In this document: piece by piece, positions 1-7,217 of the stretch | How positions within the stretch are numbered: position 1 is the stretch's first letter | Layout of the letters: the number at the start of each line of letters is the position of its first letter | From: Lysobacteraceae bacterium | GTDB taxonomy: Bacteria; Pseudomonadota; Gammaproteobacteria; Xanthomonadales; Xanthomonadaceae | Assembly: GCA_003241895.1 (NCBI GenBank) | Contig: QBLY01000004.1 | Location: forward strand, 36,724 to 100,723 | Direction: 5' to 3' | Length of the DNA: 64,000 nt | The notes under the pieces: model-generated | Told to the model about the DNA's origin: nothing | The model's input: only the letters and a program-made list of their open reading frames with translations | The model's database searches: none | Made by a program: the position numbers and the translations under genes

Positions 1-1
1 A

Positions 2-436
2 ACCAGCGCCCTGCACGTCACCGGCACCGGGGCTGCCATGACGCTGGAGACGCTGGGCGCCAGCGGTGCCTGGATCTTCGAGCGGCTGCCGGCCGACGGC
101 AGCGGCGTGCGCGCGGCGCGGGTGCATTACCTCGCCCCGGGTGCTGTTTTCACCCGCTCCGCCGACGGGCTGGCGAGCCAGACCCCGCTGTCGGCCCGCG
201 TTCCGGCAGCCGGTTCAGTCCGCACGCCGCGGGACGCGCTGGACGACGGCGCCCTGCGCGACGCCGTGCAGGTGCTGGCCTCAGGCAAGAAGGACTCCCT
301 GACCCTGCGCGCCGGCAGCGGCCGCGTCACGCTGTCGCGCACGCCGGACACTCGCGCCTGGCGTTCGCCCGCCGGCGTGGCCGGGCTCACCCACCTCACC
401 CTGCGCTACGTCCCCGAAGGCACCCGCAGCCCATGA
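2..436 (+). CDS. C-terminal part of an unidentified protein (5' end outside window)
   Basis: The reading frame is open from base 2, so the gene almost certainly begins upstream of the window; the first ATG at 38 lies inside continuous coding sequence and is unlikely to be the start. About 144 residues are visible, ending in TGA at 434-436. The sequence is rich in Ala, Gly and Thr, with no membrane segment and no motif I recognise. The stop overlaps the ATG of the threonine aldolase gene (ATGA at 433-436), so the two are probably co-transcribed and translationally coupled. No function can be assigned from this fragment. Confidence 0.6.
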   Translation, partial: TSALHVTGTGAAMTLETLGASGAWIFERLPADGSGVRAARVHYLAPGAVFTRSADGLASQTPLSARVPAAGSVRTPRDALDDGALRDAVQVLASGKKDSLTLRAGSGRVTLSRTPDTRAWRSPAGVAGLTHLTLRYVPEGTRSP

Positions 437-1455
437 CCTCCGCCGTGGACCTGCGCAGCGACACCGTCACCCGCCCCACCGCCGCGATGCGCGAAGCGGG
501 CCTGCGCGCCGAAGTGGGCGACGACGTGATGGGTGACGACCCCAGCGTGAATGCGCTGCAGGCGCGGCTGGCGTCGGACCTGGGCTTCGAGGCGGGGCTG
601 TTCCTGCCCAGCGGCACGCAGTCCAACCTGGCCGCGCTGATGGCGCACTGCGAACGCGGCGACGAGTACCTGGTCGGCATGGACGCGCACACCTACAAGT
701 ACGAAGGCGGCGGCGCCGCGGTGCTGGGCTCGATCCAGCCGCAGGCGATCGTGCAGGCTGAAGACGGCACGCTGCCGCTGGAAAAACTGGCCAGCGCAGT
801 GAAGCCGCTGGGCGATCCGCACTTCGCGCGCACGCGTCTGCTGGCGCTGGAAAACACCTGGCAGGGCCGCGCGCTGCCCTTGGCCTACCTTCCCGAAGCG
901 GCCGCCTTCGCGCGTTCGCGCGGGCTGGTGCACCACCTCGATGGCGCCCGGCTGTTCAATGCCGCGGTGGCCAGCGGCGTCGCGGCGCGCGAGATCACCC
1001 GCCACTTCGACAGCGTGTCGGTGTGCCTTTCCAAGGGCCTGGGCGCACCGGCCGGCTCGGTGCTGGTCGGCAGCGTTGAAGTGATCGCCAAGGCGCGCCG
1101 CTGGCGCAAGGTGCTGGGCGGCGGCTGGCGCCAGGCCGGGCTGCTGGCGGCCATGGCCAGCCACGCGCTGGACCACCACGTCGAACGCCTGGCCGACGAC
1201 CATCGGCGCGCGCGTGAGCTGGCCGATGCGCTGCGCGAGCTGCCGGGGGTGGACGTGGAAACGCCGCAGACCAACCTGGTCTTCATCACGGTGCCGGCCG
1301 ACGCCACCCCGGCACTGGCTTCGCACCTGCAGGCGCGCGGCGTGCTGATTGCCGGCAGCGGCCCGCGGCTTCGGCTGGTGACGCACCTGGACATCGACGA
1401 CGCCGGGCTGGCGCGCGCCATCGCCGCATTCAACGCGTTCTTCGCCGCACGCTGA
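433..1455 (+). CDS. ltaE: Low-specificity L-threonine aldolase
   Basis: This PLP-dependent fold-type I enzyme cleaves L-threonine and allo-threonine to glycine and acetaldehyde. Its 340 residues match the family length. The N-terminus LRSDTVTRP is the family signature. HLDGAR around residue 170 provides the Asp that contacts the PLP pyridine nitrogen, and CLSKGLGAPAGS contains the Schiff-base lysine at about K201. The start ATG overlaps the stop of the preceding gene, so it sits at the end of an operon that began outside the window. Its stop (1453-1455) abuts the stop of the convergent MFS gene with no intervening base, leaving no room for a classical terminator between them. Confidence 0.93.
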   Translation: MTSAVDLRSDTVTRPTAAMREAGLRAEVGDDVMGDDPSVNALQARLASDLGFEAGLFLPSGTQSNLAALMAHCERGDEYLVGMDAHTYKYEGGGAAVLGSIQPQAIVQAEDGTLPLEKLASAVKPLGDPHFARTRLLALENTWQGRALPLAYLPEAAAFARSRGLVHHLDGARLFNAAVASGVAAREITRHFDSVSVCLSKGLGAPAGSVLVGSVEVIAKARRWRKVLGGGWRQAGLLAAMASHALDHHVERLADDHRRARELADALRELPGVDVETPQTNLVFITVPADATPALASHLQARGVLIAGSGPRLRLVTHLDIDDAGLARAIAAFNAFFAAR

Positions 1456-2886
1456 TCAGGTGCCGGGCCGCTGCGCGGCCTTGGGTTCGGTCACTTCGTG
1501 TCCGGCCTCGGCACGCCCGGCCATCTCCTGCCCCGCATCGGCCGGCAGGCGGAACATCACCCAGGCCGACGTCGCCGACACCAGCCCGACCAGCAGGAAG
1601 GCCCAGCTGAAATTGCCGGCATCGGTGTAGGACGTGCCGGTGATTTCGCCGGCGAGCTGCAGCCCGTAGCCGCCGATCGCCACGCCCAGCGCCAGCGAGA
1701 ACTGCTGCGCCATGCCCGACAGGCTGCTGGCCTGGCCCATCTTCGGGGACGCCACTTCGGCGTAGCTGATGGCGTTGAGGCTGGTGAACTGCAGCGAGCG
1801 GAAGCAGCCCGACACCACCAGCACGCCGATGATCAGCCAGTGCGGCGTGTCCACGGTGAACAGGCCGAACCCGGCCAACATCGCCGAAGCCAGCAGCGCG
1901 TTCACCCACAGCACGCGCCGGAAGCCCAGGCGCTTGAGCACGCTGGCGGCCAGGGTCTTCATGAACATCGCGCCCATCGCCGAAGCGAAGGTCAGCAGCC
2001 CCGACTGCAGCGCCGTCAGGCCGAAGCCCAGCTGCAGCATCAGCGGCAGCAGGAAGGGCGTGGCGCCGATGCCGATGCGGAACAGCGCGCCGCCCAGCAC
2101 GCCGGCGCGGAAGGTGTGGTGGCGGAACAGGTTCAGGTCGATCAGCGGATGCGGATGCACGCGCGCGTGCCAGACGTAGCCCGCCATCGCGGCCAGGCCC
2201 AGCACCAGGCACGAGGCCGCCAGCGAGGTGGACACCATGTGCCTTCCGAGCGTGGAAAAGCCGAACAGCGCCAGCGCCAGGCCCAGCCCCGACAGTGCGA
2301 AACCGCGCCAGTCCAGCGGCGGCACCGCTTCACGCAGGTCGGGGATGTATCGGCGCGCCAGGAAGATGCCCAGCAGGCCCATCGGGATGTTGATCAGGAA
2401 GATCCAGCGCCAGTCGCCGTACGTCGAGATCAGTCCGCCCAGCGGCGGCCCGATCATGGGCGCCACCAGCGCGGGGATCGTCAGCCAGCTCAGCGCCTGC
2501 ACCAGCTCGTTCTTGGGCACGGTGCGCAGCAGCACCAGCCGGCCCACGGGCACCATCAGCGCCCCGCCCATGCCCTGCACGAAGCGCGCCGCCACCAGCT
2601 GTTCAAGCGAGCTGCTGGCGGCGCAGGCCAGCGAGCCCAGCAGGAACACCGCGATGGCCGCCATGAAGGTCGAACGCGCGCCGAACCTATCCGCCACCCA
2701 GCCGCTGATCGGGATGAACACCGCCAGCGACAGCAGGTAGGCCGTGAGCGCCAGCTTGAGCGCGATCGGCTCGGTGCCCAGGTCCGCCGCTATCGCCGGC
2801 AGCGACGTCGCGATCGCCGTGGAGTCCATGTTCTCGATGAACAGCGCACACGCCACGATCAGCGACAGGCGGCGGCCCGCGTTCAT
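1456..2886 (-). CDS. MFS transporter, DHA2 (EmrB/QacA-like) multidrug exporter
   Basis: The 476-residue polytopic inner-membrane protein has the hallmarks of drug:proton antiporters. There is an acidic residue in the first helix (ENMDST, D21), motif A (GWVADRFGAR, about 62-71) between helices 2 and 3, and the antiporter motif C ending in IGPPLGG (about 145-151). The hydrophobic pattern is consistent with the 14-helix DHA2 family. The substrate is unknown. No membrane-fusion or outer-membrane partner lies next to it. The start ATG at 2884-2886 has no evident Shine-Dalgarno sequence and lies 9 bases from a 47-bp palindrome, which separates it from the oligopeptidase gene upstream on the same strand. 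Confidence 0.88.
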   Translation of the reverse strand: MNAGRRLSLIVACALFIENMDSTAIATSLPAIAADLGTEPIALKLALTAYLLSLAVFIPISGWVADRFGARSTFMAAIAVFLLGSLACAASSSLEQLVAARFVQGMGGALMVPVGRLVLLRTVPKNELVQALSWLTIPALVAPMIGPPLGGLISTYGDWRWIFLINIPMGLLGIFLARRYIPDLREAVPPLDWRGFALSGLGLALALFGFSTLGRHMVSTSLAASCLVLGLAAMAGYVWHARVHPHPLIDLNLFRHHTFRAGVLGGALFRIGIGATPFLLPLMLQLGFGLTALQSGLLTFASAMGAMFMKTLAASVLKRLGFRRVLWVNALLASAMLAGFGLFTVDTPHWLIIGVLVVSGCFRSLQFTSLNAISYAEVASPKMGQASSLSGMAQQFSLALGVAIGGYGLQLAGEITGTSYTDAGNFSWAFLLVGLVSATSAWVMFRLPADAGQEMAGRAEAGHEVTEPKAAQRPGT

Positions 2887-2890
2887 TCAA

Positions 2891-2945
2891 AAATGGGGTC
2901 AGAGAATATATTTGTTTGAAACAAATATATTCTCTGACCCCTTTT
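2891..2945. repeat. Perfect 23-bp inverted repeat (47-bp GGGGTCAGAG palindrome), copy 1
   Basis: Bases 2895-2917 are perfectly complementary to 2919-2941, leaving a single central base at 2918. The arms begin GGGGTCAGAGAATATATT; flanking A/T runs extend the pairing after one mismatch. It lies between the stop of the oligopeptidase gene and the start of the MFS gene, and ends in a short T-run on either strand, so it could act as an intrinsic terminator. A near-identical copy sits at 25256-25310 and a shorter relative at 7117-7140. Similar GGGGTCAG-ended palindromes are, from memory, dispersed repeats linked to RAYT (Y1) transposases; no such transposase is in the window. Confidence 0.9.
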
Positions 2946-2951
2946 CATGGT

Positions 2952-5048
2952 TCAGGCGGCGAGGCCGTAGCTGCGCAGGAGGGCGTCGGGTTCGGGTTCG
3001 CGGCCGCGGAAGGCGATGAAGCTTTCCAGTGCCGGGCGAGAGCCGCCGACAGCGAGGATTTCCTTGCGGTAGCGGGCACCGGTGGCGGCGTCGAACACGC
3101 CGGCTTCCTCGAAGGCCGCGAACGCGTCGGCGCTGAGCACTTCGGCCCACAGGTAGCTGTAGTAGCCGGCCGCATAGCCGCCCGAAAAGATGTGCGTGAA
3201 CGCGTGCGGGCCGCGGTGCCAGGCCGGCGGCGGCAGCACGGCCACCTCGTTGCGCACTTCGTTGATGACGTCGAGCACGCAGGCACCTGCGGCCGGGTCG
3301 TACTCCAGGTGCAGGCGGAAATCGAACAGCGCGAACTCCAGCTGCCGCACCAGGAACAGGCCCGCATGGAAATGCCGCGCCTGCAGCATCTTCGCGTACA
3401 GGTCGTCGGGCAGGCGCTCGCCGGTCTGGTAGTGGCGCGCGAACAGGTCCAGCGCCTCGCGCTGCCAGGCGAAGTTTTCCATGAACTGGCTGGGCAGCTC
3501 CACCGCGTCCCACTCCACGCCGCTGATGCCGCCGACGCTGGGCCAATCCACTTCGGTCAGCAGGTGGTGGATGCCGTGGCCGAACTCGTGGAAGAGCGTG
3601 ATCACATCGTCGTGGGTAAGCAGGGCCGGCTTGCCATCCATGGCCGGCGGTCGCTCCTGCGCGTCCTGCGCCCGCGACACTTGGCCTTCCCTGGCCGGCG
3701 GTGCGAAGTTGCAGGTCAGGTAGGCCACCGGCTTGAACAGCGCATCGCCGTCGTTCATGCGCGACCGGCACACGTCCATCCAGGCGCCGCCGCGCTTGCC
3801 CGAGCGCGCGTAATGGTCCAGGTACACGCCGGCGCGCACCGTGCCGTCCTGGTCCACTACGTCGAAGAAGTGCACGTCCGGATGCCAGGTGTCCACGCCG
3901 TGGCGCTCCACCAGCCGCACGCCGAAAACCCGTTCGGCCACGGTGAACAGGCCCTGCATCACCGCCGGCAGCGGGAAGTAGGGCTTGAGGTCTTCCTCGC
4001 TGAAGGCGAAGCGCTGCTCGCGCAGCTTCTCCGACGCGTAGGCCACGTCCCAGGGCTGCAGGTCGGCGATGCCCAGTTCGGTACCGGCAAATACCTTGAG
4101 CCCGTCCAGCTCACGGCGCGCAACGGGCTTGGCCTTGGCCGCCAGTTCGCGCAGGAAGCGCAGCACGCGCTCGGGCGTGCCGGCCATCTTGTCGGCCAGC
4201 GACAGGTGCGCGTTGGAGTCGAAGCCCAGCAGGTTGGCCGCTTCGTGGCGCAGGGCCAGGATGGTTTCGATGCGCGCGCTGTTGTCGTGCGTGCCGGCCT
4301 GCGGGCCCTGGTCGGAGGCGCGGGTGTTGTAGGCGGTGTAGAGCTGTTCGCGCAGCGCGCGGTTGTCGGCAAACGTCAGGATGGCCTGCACCACCGGGCC
4401 CTTGAGCGTGGCCAAGTGGCCTTCGAGGTTTTTCTCCTGCGCCATGGTGCGCAGCATCGCGCGCGCCGAGTCGGGCAGGCCCGCCAGTTCGTCTTCGGCG
4501 ACGGGGCGGGTCCAGGCGTCGGTGGCGTCCAGAACGGCTTCCTCGAACTCGGTTTCGACCTTGCTGAGCTGGTTCTGGATGTCCTTGAAGCGCGAGCGTG
4601 CCGGCTCTTCCAGCGCCACGCCCGACAGGCGGAAGCCGCGCAGGCTGTCTTCCACCACGGTGCGGCGGGCCAGGTCCATGGCGCCGAAGCCGGGCGCCTC
4701 ACGCAGGGCCTTCACCGCTTCGTACAGCGCGCGGTTCTGGCCCAGTTCGGTGCCGTGCTCGGTGAGTTTTTCCAGCGCCTGAGAATAGGCCTCGCGCAGC
4801 TCGGGCGAATCCTTCACCCCGTGCAGGTGCGACACCGGCGCGAAGGTGCGGCCAAGGCGCTCTTCCCAGCGCTCCAGCGGCGCCATCAGGGTGGCGAAAT
4901 CACGCGCCGACGGGTCGGCGGTGAGGCGGTCGACTTCCCTGCGGAAGCCCGCCAGCACCTCGTCGATGGCCGGGTTCACATGGTCAGGCGCGATGGCGGA
5001 AAAGGCGGGCAGTTCGCCCGGGGCGAGCAGGGGGTTTTGAGTGTCCAT
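2952..5048 (-). CDS. prlC: Oligopeptidase A (M3 family zinc metallopeptidase)
   Basis: This cytoplasmic M3A zinc endopeptidase degrades short peptides, including signal-peptide remnants in relatives. The zinc and catalytic motif HEFGH occurs at about residues 487-491, preceded by the typical ITLF, and the third ligand is the Glu in GVEWDAVELPSQ downstream. I chose the ATG at 5048 (protein begins MDTQNPLLAPGELPAF, 698 residues) because OpdA proteins normally begin with NPLL; an in-frame start at 5084 would add twelve unconserved residues. There is no signal peptide. The gene is on the same strand as the aldehyde dehydrogenase, whose stop lies 48 bases upstream of this start, so co-transcription is possible. 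A 47-bp palindrome follows its stop. Confidence 0.94.
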   Translation of the reverse strand: MDTQNPLLAPGELPAFSAIAPDHVNPAIDEVLAGFRREVDRLTADPSARDFATLMAPLERWEERLGRTFAPVSHLHGVKDSPELREAYSQALEKLTEHGTELGQNRALYEAVKALREAPGFGAMDLARRTVVEDSLRGFRLSGVALEEPARSRFKDIQNQLSKVETEFEEAVLDATDAWTRPVAEDELAGLPDSARAMLRTMAQEKNLEGHLATLKGPVVQAILTFADNRALREQLYTAYNTRASDQGPQAGTHDNSARIETILALRHEAANLLGFDSNAHLSLADKMAGTPERVLRFLRELAAKAKPVARRELDGLKVFAGTELGIADLQPWDVAYASEKLREQRFAFSEEDLKPYFPLPAVMQGLFTVAERVFGVRLVERHGVDTWHPDVHFFDVVDQDGTVRAGVYLDHYARSGKRGGAWMDVCRSRMNDGDALFKPVAYLTCNFAPPAREGQVSRAQDAQERPPAMDGKPALLTHDDVITLFHEFGHGIHHLLTEVDWPSVGGISGVEWDAVELPSQFMENFAWQREALDLFARHYQTGERLPDDLYAKMLQARHFHAGLFLVRQLEFALFDFRLHLEYDPAAGACVLDVINEVRNEVAVLPPPAWHRGPHAFTHIFSGGYAAGYYSYLWAEVLSADAFAAFEEAGVFDAATGARYRKEILAVGGSRPALESFIAFRGREPEPDALLRSYGLAA

Positions 5049-5096
5049 GTCAATCCAGATGGCGCTTGGCGGCCGTGGAATCAACCGCCAGGGGGG

Positions 5097-6515
5097 TCAG
5101 CGCGTGAAGAATTTCACCACGAAATCAGCCAGTTTCCCGAACGGCGGGTCGAAAACCGACATGCCGTTCAGGCGCGACTGGTACAGCACCGGCATCAGCT
5201 TGCTGAAGGCCAGGAAGCCGTCGTGCCCGTGGTACTGGCCCATGCCGCTGGGGCCGATGCCACCGACCGGCAGCTCGTGCTGGCCGAACTGGATCAGGCA
5301 GTCGTTCACGCACACGCCGCCGGCCACCACGGTGTCCAGGGTGCGGCGCAGGCGCTTGCGGTCGCGGTCGAAGGGATAGAAGGCCAGCGGGCGGTCACGG
5401 CCGTTGATGTAGGCCATGGCCTCGTCGTGGCTGTCGTAGCTTTTCACCGGCAGCAGCGGGCCGAAGATTTCCTCCTGCATCACCTTGGCCTCGTCGGGCG
5501 GATCGAGCAGCACGGTGGGCGGGATCACTTCCACGCCCGGGGGCGGGGTTTCGCTGTCGGGTCGGTACTGCATCACGGTGACGCCGCGGTCGCGGGCGTC
5601 GTCGATCCAATCGCGCAGGCGGTTGGCCTGGCGGTGGTTCACTACCGCGGTGTAGTCGGGATTGGCGGCCAGGGACGGGTAGCGCTTGCGCACGCTGGCC
5701 AGGTAGGCGCGCACGAACTCGTCGCGCTGGGCGCGCGGCACCAGCACGTAGTCGGGCGCCACGCAGGTCTGGCCGGCATTGAAGCACTTGCCGGCGGCGA
5801 TGCGCTCGGCAGCGTGCTCAATCGGGTAGCCCGGCGCGATCAGGGCCGGCGACTTGCCGCCCAGCTCCAGCGTCAGCGGCACCAGGTTGGGCGCCGCCGC
5901 AGCCATGACGGCGCGGCCGACCACGGTGGAACCGGTGAACACCAGGTGGTCGAAGGGCAGCGACGAGAATGCCGCGCCCACCGCCGCGTCGCCCTGCACC
6001 ACCGACACGCGCTCGGCCGGGAACACCTCGCCGATCAGCCGGGCCAGCAGCTGCGCCGTGCGCGGGGTGTGCTCGGACGGCTTGATCAAGGCGTGGTTGC
6101 CGGCGGCGATGGCGTCGGCCAGCGGGATCAGCGCCAGCTGGATGGGGTAGTTCCAGGGCGCCACGATGCCGATCACGCCCAGCGGCAGTGGCCGCATCTC
6201 GGCCCGGGCCGGCAGGAACGCCAGGTTCACGCCGCGGTGGCGCGGGCGCATCCAGGCCTTCAGGTTGCTTCGCAGGTACTTGATCTCGTCCAGCGTGGTC
6301 ATGATGTCCGCGGCCAGGGTCTCGTGGCGCGACCGGCGGCCGAAGTCGGCTGAAACAGCCTTGACCAGTTCGGCCCGGTGCTTGCGCACCGCCTGGCCCA
6401 ACCGATCCAGGTCGGCCATGCGCTGGGCGTAATCAGGCACCTGGCGGCGGTGCGCGGCCCGGACCTGGTCCAGGAGCGGGTGGAGGTCGATCTCGTCGTG
6501 CGCGGCAGTGTCCAT
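5097..6515 (-). CDS. calB: Coniferyl aldehyde dehydrogenase-type aldehyde dehydrogenase
   Basis: This 472-residue NAD(P)-dependent aldehyde dehydrogenase has the Rossmann and catalytic features of the superfamily. These are PWNYP near residue 120, LELGGKSP carrying the general-base Glu, and GQTCVAPDYV carrying the catalytic cysteine at about C251. The short length, the CVAPDYV context and the C-terminal KFFTR membrane-facing tail resemble coniferyl aldehyde dehydrogenases and long-chain fatty aldehyde dehydrogenases, which oxidise ferulate-pathway or lipid aldehydes. The exact substrate is inference. It precedes the oligopeptidase gene on the same strand and is divergent from the carbonic anhydrase gene 58 bases away. 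Confidence 0.85.
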   Translation of the reverse strand: MDTAAHDEIDLHPLLDQVRAAHRRQVPDYAQRMADLDRLGQAVRKHRAELVKAVSADFGRRSRHETLAADIMTTLDEIKYLRSNLKAWMRPRHRGVNLAFLPARAEMRPLPLGVIGIVAPWNYPIQLALIPLADAIAAGNHALIKPSEHTPRTAQLLARLIGEVFPAERVSVVQGDAAVGAAFSSLPFDHLVFTGSTVVGRAVMAAAAPNLVPLTLELGGKSPALIAPGYPIEHAAERIAAGKCFNAGQTCVAPDYVLVPRAQRDEFVRAYLASVRKRYPSLAANPDYTAVVNHRQANRLRDWIDDARDRGVTVMQYRPDSETPPPGVEVIPPTVLLDPPDEAKVMQEEIFGPLLPVKSYDSHDEAMAYINGRDRPLAFYPFDRDRKRLRRTLDTVVAGGVCVNDCLIQFGQHELPVGGIGPSGMGQYHGHDGFLAFSKLMPVLYQSRLNGMSVFDPPFGKLADFVVKFFTR

Positions 6516-6561
6516 ATCCCCAGTGTAAACCCAGCCTGTCCGGACGGTGCGAAGGGGTGGT

Positions 6562-6567
6562 TAGAAT
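6562..6567 (+). promoter_or_regulatory. -10 box (TAGAAT) positioned for a leaderless transcript
   Basis: TAGAAT ends exactly six bases before the ATG at 6574, and no Shine-Dalgarno sequence is present. With normal -10 to +1 spacing the transcript would start at or next to the A of the start codon. The same geometry occurs before the genes at 11242 and 33326. Confidence 0.55.
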
Positions 6568-6573
6568 GCCGGC

Positions 6574-7107
6574 ATGAACCTCCGACCCTTCCGGGGCATC
6601 GTCCCCACCCTGGGCGCCCGCGCCTACGTCGACCCCGCTGCCTGCGTGATCGGCGACGTCCACCTGGGCGAGGACAGCTCGATCTGGCCCGGCTGCGTGG
6701 TGCGCGGCGACGTCAACCACATCCGCATCGGTGCCCGCACCAACATCCAGGACGGCACCATCGTCCACGTCACCCACGACGGGCCCTACACCCAGCCCGA
6801 CGGCTGGCCCACACTGATCGGCGACGACGTCACCATCGGCCACGGCGCCATCATCCACGCCTGCACCATCGGCAACGCCTGCCTGATCGGCATGGGCGCC
6901 ACCGTGCTGGACGGCGCGGTGATCCAGCAGAACGGCTTCGTCGGCGCCGGCGCCTTGGTGCCGCCGGGCAAGACCGTCTTGAGCGGCGAACTGTGGCTGG
7001 GCAACCCCGCCAAACCCGTCCGCCACCTGTCCGACAAAGAGATCGAACAGCTCTACTACAGCGCCAAACACTACGTCCGCCTGAAAGACGAATACCTTAC
7101 CCCCTGA
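6574..7107 (+). CDS. Gamma-class carbonic anhydrase family protein (YrdA-like)
   Basis: This 177-residue left-handed beta-helix protein is built from hexapeptide repeats (for example IGDDVTIGHGAIIHACTIG). It carries the histidines that bind metal in gamma carbonic anhydrases: H65 or H68 in IVHVTHDG, and H90 and H95 spaced five apart as in the archaeal enzyme Cam. Members are homotrimers that hydrate CO2 or, in some lineages, appear catalytically weak. The start follows a TAGAAT box by six bases without a ribosome binding site, suggesting leaderless translation. Downstream lie a short GGGGTC-GACCCC palindrome and a strong hairpin terminator shared with the convergent secreted-protein gene. Confidence 0.88.
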   Translation: MNLRPFRGIVPTLGARAYVDPAACVIGDVHLGEDSSIWPGCVVRGDVNHIRIGARTNIQDGTIVHVTHDGPYTQPDGWPTLIGDDVTIGHGAIIHACTIGNACLIGMGATVLDGAVIQQNGFVGAGALVPPGKTVLSGELWLGNPAKPVRHLSDKEIEQLYYSAKHYVRLKDEYLTP

Positions 7108-7116
7108 ACCAGGAAT

Positions 7117-7140
7117 GGGGTCAGGTTCACTTCCGACCCC
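7117..7140. repeat. Short GGGGTC/GACCCC palindrome, reduced relative of the 47-bp element
   Basis: GGGGTC at 7117-7122 pairs with GACCCC at 7135-7140 around a 12-base interior. It begins ten bases after the carbonic anhydrase stop codon. The outer bases, including the following AG, match the ends of the 47-bp palindromes at 2895 and 25260, while the interior differs. It looks like another variant of the same dispersed repeat family. Confidence 0.6.
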
Positions 7141-7169
7141 TGGCAAGCAGGGGCATCACCCACCAAAGA

Positions 7170-7196
7170 AAAGGCCCGCCGAAGCGGGCCTTTCCT
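7170..7196. terminator. Bidirectional intrinsic terminator
   Basis: AAAGGCCCGC (7170-7179) pairs perfectly with GCGGGCCTTT (7184-7193) around a CGAA tetraloop. T-tracts follow on both strands. It sits between the convergent carbonic anhydrase gene and the secreted-protein gene ending at 7218 and can serve both. Confidence 0.88.
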
Positions 7197-7217
7197 GTTT
7201 GCGTGCCGCGGCGTGGA

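Noticed and set aside
2916..6353. A 1145-codon plus-strand frame across the oligopeptidase and aldehyde dehydrogenase genes
   Set aside because: It is antisense to two clear enzymes and has His/Gln/Val/Arg-rich composition typical of shadow frames.
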